A DNA stretch of 64,000 nucleotides, from assembly GCA_964495885.1 (NCBI GenBank), contig CAZBWO010000001.1, positions 62,001 through 126,000 of the forward strand, given 5' to 3'. The notes under the pieces are model-generated. The model saw only the letters and a program-made list of their open reading frames with translations, ran no database searches and was not told where the DNA came from. Positions 42,506 to 52,511 of this stretch are shown in pieces (the first letter of the stretch is position 1; every line of letters begins with the position of its first letter). A program made the position numbers and the translations under genes. Source of the stretch: PALG01 sp964495885 (GTDB lineage Bacteria; Bacteroidota; Bacteroidia; Flavobacteriales; Flavobacteriaceae).

Positions 42506-44077
42506 ATGACAGTATTGGGTTGGTTGATATTTTTCATCATTATTCAAATCGTCCATTTTTTAGGCACCTGGAAATTATATGTGGCAGCTGGAAGACAAGC
42601 TTGGGAAGCTGCTGTGCCTATTTACAATGGGGTGATTCTCATGAAAATCATCAACCGTCCGTGGTGGTGGGTCATTCTTTTGTTTGTTCCGATCGTAAAT
42701 TTGATGATGTTTCCCGTAGTTTGGGTAGAAACCATTAGAAGCTTTGGATTCAATAATTCTAAAGACACCTTTCTGGTAATTATTACCCTAGGGCTATATA
42801 TCTTTTATATTAATTATACACAAAAACTGGAGCACATCCCAGATCGTAGCTTAAAACCACGTACTGCTACTGGGGAATGGGTGAGCTCTATTTTGTTTGC
42901 AGTAGTAGCTGCTACCATTGTGCACACCTATTTTATGCAGCCCTATACTATTCCTTCTTCTTCCTTGGAAAAATCACTTTTAGTTGGGGATTACCTTTTT
43001 GTAAGTAAATTTCACTACGGGGCAAGGACACCTATGACCACAGTGGCCTTCCCGATGGTGCATGATACCATCCCTGTGGTACATACCAAATCTTATCTAA
43101 GCAAACCTCAATTACCCTATTTCAGGTTACCAGGGTTTCAGGATATTGAAAGAAATGACATTGTGGTTTTTAGCTGGCCAGTAGACACCCTAATAGATAT
43201 TAGACCTGGCTTCATGCGTGGAAGTGTTCAGAAACCAATTGATAAAAAATCGAATTATGTAAAAAGATGTGTAGGCTTACCTGGCGACTCCTTGGAAGTT
43301 AGGAATGGATATGTCTACATCAACGGAAAGCAAAACCAATTGCCAGATCGGGCTAAAATACAGTTTGGTTATCAGTTTGTTACCTCCCAACCGCTCAATC
43401 CTAAATATGCCATAGAACGTTATGACATTACTGATATTTACCCTCTAAATAAAGACTATACGGCTTTTCAAGCGCACCTTTCAGATGAAGCCTTCGAAAA
43501 ATTCCAAAATTATCCAACACTGGATACTATAGTTCGGTCTAAATTATCACAAGGTCAATGGGATCAAAATATTTTTCCATATCACCAGGATTATCCGTGG
43601 AACAATACCTATTTTGGACCGATATACATTCCTAAAGCCGGAGCTACGGTAGCCATTACCCCAGAGTCCATTCCTTTTTACAAACGCATCATTGAAGTGT
43701 ATGAAGGAACCGAGATGGGTATTGAAAACACCGTTACCCAATCTGGAACAGAAGTATTACTTAATGGAGCACCCCTCACAGAATATACCTTTAAAATGGA
43801 TTATTACTGGATGATGGGTGATAACCGTGATAATTCTCAAGACGCGAGGGCATGGGGATATGTACCTTTTAACCATGTGGTAGGAAAGCCGGTCTTTATC
43901 TGGTTTAGTTCAGATCAACACAAAAAATTCCCAAATAATATTCGTTGGGACCGAATGTTTACCACAGTTGGGGGAAGCGGGGAACCTGTTTCGTATTTCA
44001 AATATTTCCTCATACTTGTAGGCGCATGGTTTGTTTTTAGTTATTTCAGGAAAAAGAAAAAAGGCGCCAAAAAGTAA
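42506..44077 (+). CDS. lepB: Signal peptidase I
   Basis: The 523-residue membrane protease cleaves exported preproteins. It has three N-terminal helices, a DUF5684-like amino-terminal part (GRQAWEAAVPIYNGVILMKI), then the S26 catalytic serine in PSSSLEKSLLVGDYLFVSKF, the catalytic lysine in YVKRCVGLPGDSLEV and the C-terminal box MGDNRDNSQDARAWGYV. A large insertion of about 150 residues separates the last two boxes, which explains the length and is usual in Bacteroidota. Confidence 0.94.
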   Translation: MTVLGWLIFFIIIQIVHFLGTWKLYVAAGRQAWEAAVPIYNGVILMKIINRPWWWVILLFVPIVNLMMFPVVWVETIRSFGFNNSKDTFLVIITLGLYIFYINYTQKLEHIPDRSLKPRTATGEWVSSILFAVVAATIVHTYFMQPYTIPSSSLEKSLLVGDYLFVSKFHYGARTPMTTVAFPMVHDTIPVVHTKSYLSKPQLPYFRLPGFQDIERNDIVVFSWPVDTLIDIRPGFMRGSVQKPIDKKSNYVKRCVGLPGDSLEVRNGYVYINGKQNQLPDRAKIQFGYQFVTSQPLNPKYAIERYDITDIYPLNKDYTAFQAHLSDEAFEKFQNYPTLDTIVRSKLSQGQWDQNIFPYHQDYPWNNTYFGPIYIPKAGATVAITPESIPFYKRIIEVYEGTEMGIENTVTQSGTEVLLNGAPLTEYTFKMDYYWMMGDNRDNSQDARAWGYVPFNHVVGKPVFIWFSSDQHKKFPNNIRWDRMFTTVGGSGEPVSYFKYFLILVGAWFVFSYFRKKKKGAKK

Positions 44078-44084
44078 GGAACCC

Positions 44085-44702
44085 ATGGTTTTGCTTCATC
44101 CTACGTATTTTCCCAGCATTGCCCAAATGGTAGCAATGGTGCAACATGAGGATGCCTGCTTTGAAGTGGAAGACAATTACCAAAAACAAACCTATCGTAC
44201 CCGTGCATACATTGCCCACGCCAATGGAAAACTAGCGCTTAATGTTCCTATCAAACATAGCAAAGATGGCACTCGGCAAAAAACCAAGGAGGTATTGGTA
44301 GAAAATAACTTTCCGTGGCAAGAGCAACACTGGAAATCCCTTCAGACCGCCTATAGAACCTCTCCTTTTTTTGAATACTACGAAGATGAATTATTGCCTT
44401 TATTTTCAGAAAAAGTAGATGGGTTAATAGATCATCATTTCAGTATTCTAAAGGTTGTGGAAGGACTTTTAGACACCAACTTGAATTACTCCCTTAGTCA
44501 AACCTACGAAAAAGATCCTAAGATTAAAGATCTACGTTATTTAGCAGTCTGCAAAAATGAGGCTGTTTTCCCTTTGGAACCCTACACGCAGGTACTTCAA
44601 TCGCATCACGGATTTCTTTCCAACCTTTCGGTGTTGGACTTATTATTCAATGAAGGTCCGAATGCGCTTTACTATCTGGAACATCAGAAAATTGACTTCT
44701 AA
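44085..44702 (+). CDS. WbqC-like family protein
   Basis: The 205-residue protein starts MVLLHPTYFPSIAQM, the WbqC family opening, and has NYQKQTYRTRAYIA and the LNVPIKHS segment. WbqC proteins occur in polysaccharide loci and may transfer or synthesise glycine-like decorations, but the bacterial function is not settled. The start at 44085 lies 7 nt after lepB. Confidence 0.85.
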   Translation: MVLLHPTYFPSIAQMVAMVQHEDACFEVEDNYQKQTYRTRAYIAHANGKLALNVPIKHSKDGTRQKTKEVLVENNFPWQEQHWKSLQTAYRTSPFFEYYEDELLPLFSEKVDGLIDHHFSILKVVEGLLDTNLNYSLSQTYEKDPKIKDLRYLAVCKNEAVFPLEPYTQVLQSHHGFLSNLSVLDLLFNEGPNALYYLEHQKIDF

Positions 44703-44704
44703 AC

Positions 44705-45736
44705 TTACGGGATTTCAAGCGTGCTGATAATTGGAAAATGATCTGAAAAAGTTTCGCCTGCCGTTTTAAAATCAATCACTTTCAAAGGTGGGGACACTAA
44801 GGTGTAATCTATACGCATGGGGTATCCATTGAAAAAATACGTTGTTCCCAAACCATTCCCCCGCTCCTGAAAAGCATCTTCCATACCTCCTTTTAACTGC
44901 CTGTAAACATAGGAAAAAACTGTATTGTTAAAATCGCCAGAAATAATTACTGGATAGTTACTTGCCGCTTTATCTTTTAAAATAGTGGCTACTTGTTGCT
45001 CCTGTTTCACAAAACTCTGTGACAATCGAGCCTTAATTTTTTCGGTACCACGCTGCTGAAGAAATTTTACAGATGGCAAAATACCCATAGATTGTAGATG
45101 TATATTATATAACCGAAGTGTATCGCCATTCACATTCACATTGGCATAAAGCGAGTTATTGTAGGTATCCTCGAAGTCGAATGCACCTCGCTCCAAAAGT
45201 GGATATTTAGAAAAGATGGCATGCCCCAGCTTATGCTTTTCATTTTTATAATGAATAAACTGATAAGGATAGGCTGAAAAATCAATGAGTGTATTGGCGT
45301 AGTATTCCTGAAGGAAAATAATATCTGGATTTTCTGAAGCCATTAATTCTTCAAAGAGTTGTTTTACCTGAAGGGAATCACGTTCTTTTTCGTAGGCATT
45401 AAAAAGTCGAACATTATAGGATAATACTTTTATGGAATGGGCAGAATCTTCTACTTTTTCTCCAGAAGAAAAGGCAAAAAAAGCATCAAAGTGCAAATAA
45501 GCAATGAGTAAAACGATAAAGGAAATCCAGAACCGCTTTCGAAAATGTAACAACCAGTATACGCCGAATATAATATTAAGTAATAATAAGGGGGAAACCG
45601 CAATATTGAGAATTGACAACGTTGGAAAAACCGAAGGAGCCAAATACGGCAAAACAAAAGAAATCAATAATAAAAGAGCAGCCACCACATTGATGATGTA
45701 CACCAATTTCCCCAAAAATTGAAATCTTTTCAACAT
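44705..45736 (-). CDS. Endonuclease/exonuclease/phosphatase-family membrane protein
   Basis: The 343-residue protein has three N-terminal transmembrane helices (about 12-30, 38-58, 66-82) and a C-terminal EEP domain with LSYNVRLFN, DIIFLQEYY (Glu), VIISGDFNN (Asp, Asn) and SDHFPIISTL (catalytic His). The EEP active site faces the periplasm or cytoplasm depending on topology; substrates could be phosphodiesters or lipids. It converges on the WbqC-like gene. Confidence 0.88.
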   Translation of the reverse strand: MLKRFQFLGKLVYIINVVAALLLLISFVLPYLAPSVFPTLSILNIAVSPLLLLNIIFGVYWLLHFRKRFWISFIVLLIAYLHFDAFFAFSSGEKVEDSAHSIKVLSYNVRLFNAYEKERDSLQVKQLFEELMASENPDIIFLQEYYANTLIDFSAYPYQFIHYKNEKHKLGHAIFSKYPLLERGAFDFEDTYNNSLYANVNVNGDTLRLYNIHLQSMGILPSVKFLQQRGTEKIKARLSQSFVKQEQQVATILKDKAASNYPVIISGDFNNTVFSYVYRQLKGGMEDAFQERGNGLGTTYFFNGYPMRIDYTLVSPPLKVIDFKTAGETFSDHFPIISTLEIP

Positions 45737-45742
45737 GTTTCT

Positions 45743-46621
45743 TTAGTTATCCTTCCCTGCCCTAAACAAAAAATCCTTTTCCGCCTTGGTTAAACTATCA
45801 TACCCACTTTTTCCAATCTTATCCAAAATAGCATCAATCTTTTGTTGCTTAGCATCTTTGGGTTCTTTGGAAACAGTATGGCGACGTTGTGAGGCAGCTT
45901 TTTCATTTCTATGGACTTTTTTAAAAGGCTTTTTTTGAGGTTTGAAAAAGTTGACAAAAGCATCCATCCATTTGTCAAACCAAGCACCAATATCGGTTCC
46001 TTTTATCAACTGACGGGCATAGACATATCCAAAAAGAGCGCCTCCCAAATGGGCAAGTATTCCACCTGGGTTTTGGAGAGTGCGCAACTGTAACAAATTC
46101 CAAATAATCATAAAAACCGCTATATACCACAGCTTTAACCGAATGGTAAAAATGCGTACTTCGGCATTGGGGGAATAAGTAGCCGCAAAAGCCATGATAG
46201 CCATCACAGAAGCAGAGGCACCTAACAATGTCCCATTGGCATTGACAAATGCCGGAAAAAAATTGTAGGAAATCATATAAAGTATCCCTCCGGAAATCCC
46301 CCCCAAAAGATATAAGGTTAAAAACCGTTTCCCCGAAAAAAGATTCAGCACATACCTTCCGAAGAAATACAACCAGAGCATATTGAATAACACATGGAAA
46401 AAACCAGTATGCAAGAAATTATAGGTAATGATAGACCAAGGCTGAGTGATAAACCTTCCAAGTTCTTCTGGTAAAACAAACCATTGAATAAGATTCTCTG
46501 AAGGAATTTGAAACAAAGCCGAAAAAATAGTCACTCCAAGAAAAACCAGTCCATTAATGACAATCACCTTGGTTAGTACATCGGCAGTTTTAAATTGATA
46601 TGTAAGCCCTCCCTGTGCCAT
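45743..46621 (-). CDS. Rhomboid-family intramembrane serine protease
   Basis: The 292-residue protein starts at MAQGGLTYQF, one base after the preceding rhomboid's stop. It has six helices, the catalytic serine in LLGASASVMA (GxSx), histidine in ILAHLGGALFGY, the first-loop WR-like region and HVLFNMLWLYFFG. A basic cytoplasmic C-terminal tail of about 80 residues (KKPFKKVHRNEK...) carries no catalytic motif. It is co-transcribed with a second rhomboid and mutL. Confidence 0.9.
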   Translation of the reverse strand: MAQGGLTYQFKTADVLTKVIVINGLVFLGVTIFSALFQIPSENLIQWFVLPEELGRFITQPWSIITYNFLHTGFFHVLFNMLWLYFFGRYVLNLFSGKRFLTLYLLGGISGGILYMISYNFFPAFVNANGTLLGASASVMAIMAFAATYSPNAEVRIFTIRLKLWYIAVFMIIWNLLQLRTLQNPGGILAHLGGALFGYVYARQLIKGTDIGAWFDKWMDAFVNFFKPQKKPFKKVHRNEKAASQRRHTVSKEPKDAKQQKIDAILDKIGKSGYDSLTKAEKDFLFRAGKDN

Positions 46622-46622
46622 A

Positions 46623-47369
46623 TTAATTCCAACGATGTGAGTCAAAACTGTTCCTTTTCCAATAATAGGCCATTAAGAAGCCAAACAGCGCTCCCCCAAT
46701 ATGTGCCCAATTGGCAATGTTTTGTCCAAATACGGAAACACCCGTAAGCCCACTAAACAAATCCAATAAAATAAGTCCAGGAATAAAATACTTTGCCTTT
46801 ATGGGTACTGGAAGAAATATGAGCATGAGCTCCACATTTGGAAACATCATCCCAAAAGCAACCAGCACGCCATAAATGGCGCCTGAAGCACCAACAGCAG
46901 GAGTATTGAAAGCAAGATACATATTATCAATTGAAGCCCTGCTTACGGTTTCTAAAATTGCTTCACTTCCTCCTTTACCATTTAAAAGGTAATTTTGGAT
47001 ATCGGTTTCGCTCCATCCGCCTGCCAATAAACTATCCATAACACTGTGTACTTCGTAATAGGCTACCAAACTATGGATTAAGGCTGCCCCCAATCCAGCT
47101 GAAAAATAGAAAAACAAAAAGCGGTTTCTGCCCCAACGCATCTCCAATGGAGATCCAAAAGCCCACAGCGCATACATATTGAACAAAATGTGCATAAACC
47201 CACCATGCATAAACATATGGGTAACAGGTTGCCAAACTTGAAAATTGGGGTTTTCAAAATAAAACAACGAGAAGAGACGATAGACAATATCCCCCGAAAT
47301 CAAGGTCCCCACAAAAAAGAGGACATTACAGATGATCAAAACTTTAACCGTTTCGGTGATACGCATCAT
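46623..47369 (-). CDS. Rhomboid-family intramembrane serine protease
   Basis: The 248-residue protein has six helices, HILFNMYALWAFG in helix 2, catalytic serine in GASGAIYGV and histidine in NWAHIGGALFGF. It begins with two ATG codons (47369 and 47366); the first overlaps the mutL stop (ATGA). It has no long tail, unlike its downstream partner, so the two probably differ in partners or substrates. Confidence 0.92.
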   Translation of the reverse strand: MMRITETVKVLIICNVLFFVGTLISGDIVYRLFSLFYFENPNFQVWQPVTHMFMHGGFMHILFNMYALWAFGSPLEMRWGRNRFLFFYFSAGLGAALIHSLVAYYEVHSVMDSLLAGGWSETDIQNYLLNGKGGSEAILETVSRASIDNMYLAFNTPAVGASGAIYGVLVAFGMMFPNVELMLIFLPVPIKAKYFIPGLILLDLFSGLTGVSVFGQNIANWAHIGGALFGFLMAYYWKRNSFDSHRWN

Positions 47370-49207
47370 ATACCAAACTTTTTATCAAATTCATTACTAT
47401 CCAACGTCAACAACACTGGTCTATTGTCTGGGGAAACACTGGGTTCCTTGCAAGCAAATAATTGGTGAATGAGTTGTTCTTGTTCCTCAGGTTGAAGAAT
47501 GGCACCAGTTTTAATGGCCATCTGCCGTGCCAAGGATTTTGCCAAAACATCATTCTGACTGAACCCTGCATCGGGTACTTCAGTTTCAAAATCATGCAGC
47601 AATCCTTCCAAAATGACCGCTACGTTGCTTTCTACTACTCCAGGTGGAATGCCACTTATCTCAATACTTTCCGAAGTAAGCTTTGAAAACACAAAACCGG
47701 TATGCTCTAATTGTTCGGTTAGGGATTTTAGCAATTCCATCTTGGGCTTTGAAAATTCAAGCACGATGGGGAACAACAATTGCTGACTTACCGCTTCTTT
47801 AACTGTAATGCTTTTTAGTAATTCTTCATATAAAATACGTTGATGTGCCAAATGCTGATGAATCACCATTAAGCCACTTTTAATGGAAGAAACAATATAC
47901 TTGCCTTGCACTTGAAAGGTTACTTTGGAAGTAACCTCGGTTTCTTGCTCAAAAAGCCGTCCGGTTACTTCTTCACTCTCTAGTTCAAAGCCTTGCAAAT
48001 TGGAAGTTGGGACTTCGTCCAATCCTACATACAACGATTCCCATTCTGCGTTTTTAGACTTTTTGGAAGAAAACCCAACCGACTTTACCTTAGTGGAAGA
48101 GGCAAACGGATTAAAATTGCGATCAACTTCAACATTGGGAATGGTAGGTGTTTTTTTGCTGTAAGCATAGGGCGTATCAAAGGAGGTCTCTTTATCAAAG
48201 TCCAAAACGGGCGCTACGCTAAATTGTCCCAGCCCGTGTTTGATAGTTGCCCGAAGCATGGCATAAATAGCATGTTCTTCCTCAAACTTGACTTCAGTTT
48301 TGGTAGGGTGGATATTGATATCTATGGCATGCGGATCTACTTCCAGATACAAAAAATAACCAGGATGCACATCCTGCTTGATAAGACCTTCAAACGCAGA
48401 TGAAACTGCATGGTGTAAATAGGGGCTTTTTATAAATCGGTCGTTCACAAAAAAGAACTGTTCTCCCCTGCTTTTTTTTGCAAACTCAGGTTTTTGCACA
48501 AACCCGTGTACCTTCACAATGTCTGTCGTTTCTTCAACCGGAACCAATTTTTCATTGGTTTTATTGCCGAAAATATTCACGATTCGCTGCCTTAGATTAC
48601 TCTCTGGAAGCCGAAACACATCACTACCATTGTGCATCATGGAAAAAGCAACCGAAGGATGCGCCAGTGCTACTCTATGAAATTCATCAATGATATGCCG
48701 TGTTTCTACAGGATTACTCTTTAGAAAGTTTCTTCTGGCAGGAATATTATAAAAAAGATTCTTTACAGAAATGGTCGTCCCTTTCGGAACCACTGCTGCC
48801 TCTTGATGAGTCACTTCGCTACCTTCAATGGTAATTTTAGTACCTACTTCAGAATTTTCAGTATTGGTTTTAAGCTCTACGTGTGCGATAGCTGCAATTG
48901 AGGCCAACGCCTCTCCACGAAAGCCCTTGGTGTGTAAATTGAAAAGATCCTCTGCAGTTTTGATTTTGGACGTAGCATGACGCTCAAAGCAACGTCGCGC
49001 ATCTGTTGGGCTCATCCCAACACCGTCATCAATTACCTGCACCAATGTTTTACCAGCATCTTTCAGCACTAAAGTAATCTGTGACGCTCCTGCATCAATG
49101 GCGTTTTCCAATAATTCCTTTACTACGGAAGCGGGCCGTTGGACTACTTCCCCAGCGGCAATCTGATTGGCTACATGATCTGGTAATAATTGAATGATAT
49201 CGGCCAT
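47366..49207 (-). CDS. mutL: DNA mismatch repair protein MutL
   Basis: The 613-residue protein has the GHKL ATPase motifs ENAIDAGA, DDGVGM and RGEALASI, the MutL-specific FYNIPARRNFLK, and a C-terminal dimerisation domain with ARQMAIKTGA and the ACKEPSVSPDNRPV region. It links MutS recognition to repair. No DQHAxxE(x)4E endonuclease motif is evident (HQHLAHQRILYEELL is present, a recognisable but altered form, with HLAHQR where DQHAAHER is usual). Confidence 0.95.
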   Translation of the reverse strand: MADIIQLLPDHVANQIAAGEVVQRPASVVKELLENAIDAGASQITLVLKDAGKTLVQVIDDGVGMSPTDARRCFERHATSKIKTAEDLFNLHTKGFRGEALASIAAIAHVELKTNTENSEVGTKITIEGSEVTHQEAAVVPKGTTISVKNLFYNIPARRNFLKSNPVETRHIIDEFHRVALAHPSVAFSMMHNGSDVFRLPESNLRQRIVNIFGNKTNEKLVPVEETTDIVKVHGFVQKPEFAKKSRGEQFFFVNDRFIKSPYLHHAVSSAFEGLIKQDVHPGYFLYLEVDPHAIDINIHPTKTEVKFEEEHAIYAMLRATIKHGLGQFSVAPVLDFDKETSFDTPYAYSKKTPTIPNVEVDRNFNPFASSTKVKSVGFSSKKSKNAEWESLYVGLDEVPTSNLQGFELESEEVTGRLFEQETEVTSKVTFQVQGKYIVSSIKSGLMVIHQHLAHQRILYEELLKSITVKEAVSQQLLFPIVLEFSKPKMELLKSLTEQLEHTGFVFSKLTSESIEISGIPPGVVESNVAVILEGLLHDFETEVPDAGFSQNDVLAKSLARQMAIKTGAILQPEEQEQLIHQLFACKEPSVSPDNRPVLLTLDSNEFDKKFGI

Positions 49208-49215
49208 GAACGGAC

Positions 49216-49506
49216 TTATGCAAAAATACTGAAGTCAAAATCGATTACCCAAAGACATAACAGTACCAATACTGCAACAATAATCCAAATCGTACGATTG
49301 AATTCTACGTTGCTTCGTGTTCGTTGTTGTGCCCTCGCTTCCCTCCAACGGTTACCAAAATCATTTTTGTTGAACTCCTCGTAATACATATCCATTTTGG
49401 TTTTGTATTCCTTGGCATTGGCGTCGTCTTTTCCTTGGTAATAACGCGGTGTGTAATTGAAGCGCTTGTTGCCCTTCAGCTTTTTAATTAATGTGAATTT
49501 GATCAT
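49216..49506 (-). CDS. Small membrane protein of unknown function
   Basis: The 96-residue product starts MIKFTLIKKLKGNKRFNYTPRYYQGKDD. It is basic and hydrophilic for about 70 residues, with one C-terminal helix (about 73-92, IWIIVAVLVLLCLWVIDF), so it is tail-anchored in layout. I know it only as a conserved hypothetical next to mutL and ribH in flavobacteria. It is 8 nt upstream of mutL and probably co-transcribed with it. Confidence 0.8.
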   Translation of the reverse strand: MIKFTLIKKLKGNKRFNYTPRYYQGKDDANAKEYKTKMDMYYEEFNKNDFGNRWREARAQQRTRSNVEFNRTIWIIVAVLVLLCLWVIDFDFSIFA

Positions 49507-49593
49507 AACAGCAATGTTTTCAAAGTTAGGTAAAATCAAAAACAATGCCGAGGCGGAGTTCCTAAAAATTGTTAACAAACAGGGAAAGGGAAA

Positions 49594-50091
49594 TTAAAAC
49601 TTGGCGTCTTTTTTAAGTTGCGCCATTTTTATCGCAGCAATGGCCGCTTCGGTGCCTTTGTTGCCATGCACACCCCCACTCCGGTCTATTGCTTGCTGAA
49701 GTGTATTGTCTGTAAGCACACAAAATATAACAGGAATATCCCCTTGAATATTTAGATCCTTAATACCTTGGGCAACCGCATCGCAGACAAAATCGAAGTG
49801 TTTAGTCTCTCCCTGAATAACACTACCAATGGCAATTATGGCATCCAACATTTCAAAACTTTCGGCAATTTTTTTACAGCCGTAGACCAATTCAAAGCTA
49901 CCGGGTACATTCCAACGCACGATATTTTCCTTCATTCCTCCACAATCAAGAATAGCATCAAAAGCCCCTTGAAACATGGCTTCGGTTATTTGCTCATTCC
50001 ATTCTGAAACAACAATCCCGAATTTAAAGTTTTTCGCGTTAGGCAGGGTTGCCTTGTCGTAACTTGAAAGATTTTTTTGATTGGTGGCCAT
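49594..50091 (-). CDS. ribH: 6,7-dimethyl-8-ribityllumazine synthase
   Basis: The 165-residue enzyme makes the riboflavin precursor. It has VSEWNEQITEAM, VPGSFEL, AIIAIGSVIQGETKHFD (catalytic His) and the C-terminal GNKGTEAA. It overlaps the preceding tetratricopeptide gene by one base (TAATG), so the two are co-transcribed. Confidence 0.95.
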   Translation of the reverse strand: MATNQKNLSSYDKATLPNAKNFKFGIVVSEWNEQITEAMFQGAFDAILDCGGMKENIVRWNVPGSFELVYGCKKIAESFEMLDAIIAIGSVIQGETKHFDFVCDAVAQGIKDLNIQGDIPVIFCVLTDNTLQQAIDRSGGVHGNKGTEAAIAAIKMAQLKKDAKF

Positions 50092-50861
50092 TATTGCATG
50101 GCTTCAGCTTGGCCTTTATATGTCTTGGCTTTTGCAGCTTCCGGAGCAGTTTTGTATTCTTCCGTAATACGGTTGAAATAATCATACGCTTCCGAAGCAT
50201 TCCCTAATTGCAAAGCGGTAGTTCCAGCTTTCAGTAAGAAACGAGGTGTGGTCACATCATTCGCGTTCATGGTAACCGCCTGTTTGTAGTATTTGTAAGC
50301 TTCATCTGGCTGATCCAATTCCATGAAAGCATCTCCAATTGCTCCTTTTGCTAAAGCGCCCAACAATACATCATCACTCTTAAACTGATCTAAATATGTA
50401 ATGGCTTCCTGGTATTTTCTGGTTTGCAAATAAGCCATACCTGCTTGATATTTGGCAACATTACCTGTTGGAGTTCCGCTATACTTATCTGCGATATCAA
50501 TAAGTCCGTATTTCCCACCATTTCCATTCAAAGCTAAATTGAACAAAGAATCCTTAGCCGTTGAAGGAGCATTCAATGCCTGCTCATAATAGGAGTTTGC
50601 TTGTACGATTTCATTACTGGCTTCTACTTGGTTGGGCTCTTGCACAAATTTTTGATATAAAATATATCCAAGAACGGCCACAGCAATCACGCCTACAACC
50701 CCAAAAATTATTTTTTGGTTTTTCTCTACCCATGCTTCTGTTCTGGAAGCACCTTCGTCTAATGATTTGAATACTTCAGCGGTTGTGCTTCCGTCTTCCA
50801 ATTCAACTTCTTTCTCTGCTTTTGTTTTTGGCTTATAGCCACGTTTTTTGTAGGTTGCCAT
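50091..50861 (-). CDS. YfgM-like tetratricopeptide membrane protein
   Basis: The 256-residue protein has a basic N-terminus, one transmembrane helix (about 48-68, IIFGVVGVIAVAVLGYILY) and three or more TPR repeats (LQTRKYQEAITYLDQF, PDEAYKYYKQAV, GNASEAYDYFNRI). The layout matches YfgM, a periplasmic chaperone-associated protein of the SecYEG region. A perfect TATTTTTG element lies at 50882-50889 on the minus strand. Confidence 0.85.
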   Translation of the reverse strand: MATYKKRGYKPKTKAEKEVELEDGSTTAEVFKSLDEGASRTEAWVEKNQKIIFGVVGVIAVAVLGYILYQKFVQEPNQVEASNEIVQANSYYEQALNAPSTAKDSLFNLALNGNGGKYGLIDIADKYSGTPTGNVAKYQAGMAYLQTRKYQEAITYLDQFKSDDVLLGALAKGAIGDAFMELDQPDEAYKYYKQAVTMNANDVTTPRFLLKAGTTALQLGNASEAYDYFNRITEEYKTAPEAAKAKTYKGQAEAMQ

Positions 50862-50881
50862 AATTCATTTTTATTGCGGGG

Positions 50882-50889
50882 CAAAAATA
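50882..50889 (-). promoter_or_regulatory. Consensus -7 element of the TPR-ribH operon
   Basis: TATTTTTG on the minus strand is 21 nt upstream of the TPR gene ATG. No FNR-like dyad is found at the 33-bp distance. Confidence 0.65.
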
Positions 50890-51000
50890 TAATATTTCTT
50901 ACAATTAAAAAGGGAAAAATCAATATTTTGCACCTTCGCAAAAAGGAATTTCGCCTGCTTGGCTAGACACCATTCCACAGGAACTAATTTATTCATATTG

Positions 51001-52080
51001 ATGATTTTACAAAAATTATCGTTACTCAATTACAAAAATTTCGAATCGGTTACCTTCGACTTTGACACGAAAATAAATTGTCTGGTTGGAAGAAATGGGG
51101 TTGGCAAAACTAATGTAATCGATGCCATTTATCACCTTTCCTTTGGAAAAAGTTATTTTAATCCAATTACCCTTCAGAATATAAAACACGGAGAAGAATT
51201 TTTTGTGGTAGAAGGACAGTATCAAAAAAACGAAGTCCCCGAAAAGATTGTAGTTAGTGCGAAAAAAGGGCAAAAAAAAATCATCAAACGCAATGGGAAA
51301 GCCTACGAAAAATTTAGTGATCACATAGGCTTTTTACCATTGGTTATAATTTCACCAAGTGATAGGGACCTTATCATTGAAGGAAGTGATACACGCAGGA
51401 AATTTTTGGACGGCGTCATTTCACAGGGAGACGCACATTATCTTCAAGCACTTATAAAATACAATAAGGTACTTACCCAGCGGAATTCACTATTGAAATA
51501 TTTTGCGGCCAACCACACCTATGACGAAGATACCATTGCTATTTACAATGAACAGTTGCATGGTTTTGGCACGGAAATCTTTGAAAAAAGAAAAGCCTTT
51601 GTGGAGGAATTTCAGCCTATTTTTATGAAGCGGCATCAATCCATAAGCCAAGGCCGGGAAGAGGTGTCCCTTGATTACCGCAGTCAGTTAATCGAAGCTC
51701 CTTTAAAAGATTTATTGGAGGAAAACATTTCTAAAGACCGTATGGCTCAATACTCTACAGTAGGGATTCACAAAGACGATTTAGTATTTGAAATAGATGG
51801 TCATCCCATTAAAAAATTTGGTTCTCAAGGACAGCAAAAGACCTTTCTCATTGCACTGAAGTTGGCACAATTCGACTTTATTAAGACCCATAGCAAAGTA
51901 AGCCCCATTTTATTGCTAGACGATATTTTTGACAAACTGGATGAGCATCGTGTAGCGCAAATCATTACCTTAGTAGACCGTGAAAATTTTGGGCAATTAT
52001 TTATAAGTGACACCCATGCCCATCGAACGGAAGAGGTCGTAAAAAAAGTACACCAATCCTATAAAATGTTCCCTTTGTGA
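51001..52080 (+). CDS. recF: DNA replication and repair protein RecF
   Basis: The 359-residue protein starts MILQKLSLLNYKNFES; an in-frame ATG at 50959 adds an unlikely extension. It has Walker A GRNGVGKTN, the RecF LLLDDIFDKLDEHR Walker B/D-loop and GSQGQQKT signature. It loads RecA at gaps. The downstream lipoprotein gene begins with a GTG that overlaps its stop (GTGA). Confidence 0.95.
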   Translation: MILQKLSLLNYKNFESVTFDFDTKINCLVGRNGVGKTNVIDAIYHLSFGKSYFNPITLQNIKHGEEFFVVEGQYQKNEVPEKIVVSAKKGQKKIIKRNGKAYEKFSDHIGFLPLVIISPSDRDLIIEGSDTRRKFLDGVISQGDAHYLQALIKYNKVLTQRNSLLKYFAANHTYDEDTIAIYNEQLHGFGTEIFEKRKAFVEEFQPIFMKRHQSISQGREEVSLDYRSQLIEAPLKDLLEENISKDRMAQYSTVGIHKDDLVFEIDGHPIKKFGSQGQQKTFLIALKLAQFDFIKTHSKVSPILLLDDIFDKLDEHRVAQIITLVDRENFGQLFISDTHAHRTEEVVKKVHQSYKMFPL

Positions 52081-52511
52081 AAAAGCACACTATATATCTA
52101 CTTGTAATAATTACCTTTCTGATGGTTTCCTGCAACTCCAAAAAAGTTTCAGAGCAGCAGGAATTTTTATCAGGCTATTGGGTCATTGAAAGTGTTACCA
52201 TGCCCGATGGAAGCACGAAAAAATTCGGACCCACTACCTCCATTGATTTTGTAGAGATTACAGGAGATAGCGGTATTCGGAAAAAATTAATGCCGAAACT
52301 TGATGGAACCTACCGAAAATTTGTGGGAAGTGAACAGTTTTTCTTGGAAACAAAGGATGATAGCCTTTACCTTCATTACAAAACACCCTATGCAAATTGG
52401 ACCGAAGTTGTGATTGAAGCAAACGCAGAAACGTTGGTGCTAAAAAATAAAGGCAATAGGGCCTATAAATATACTAGGCATGAACCCATTAACCTCTTTG
52501 AAGATGAGTAA
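52077..52511 (+). CDS. Lipocalin-like lipoprotein
   Basis: The 144-residue product is read from GTG at 52077, overlapping recF. It has a signal peptide with lipobox MVSC (cysteine at about 19) and a beta-rich body (SGYWVIESVTMPDGS, YRKFVGSEQFFLE, LYLHYKTPYANWTEVVIEA) like flavobacterial lipocalin-like lipoproteins. Function is unknown. It overlaps the DciA-like gene by 8 nt. Confidence 0.8.
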   Translation: MKKHTIYLLVIITFLMVSCNSKKVSEQQEFLSGYWVIESVTMPDGSTKKFGPTTSIDFVEITGDSGIRKKLMPKLDGTYRKFVGSEQFFLETKDDSLYLHYKTPYANWTEVVIEANAETLVLKNKGNRAYKYTRHEPINLFEDE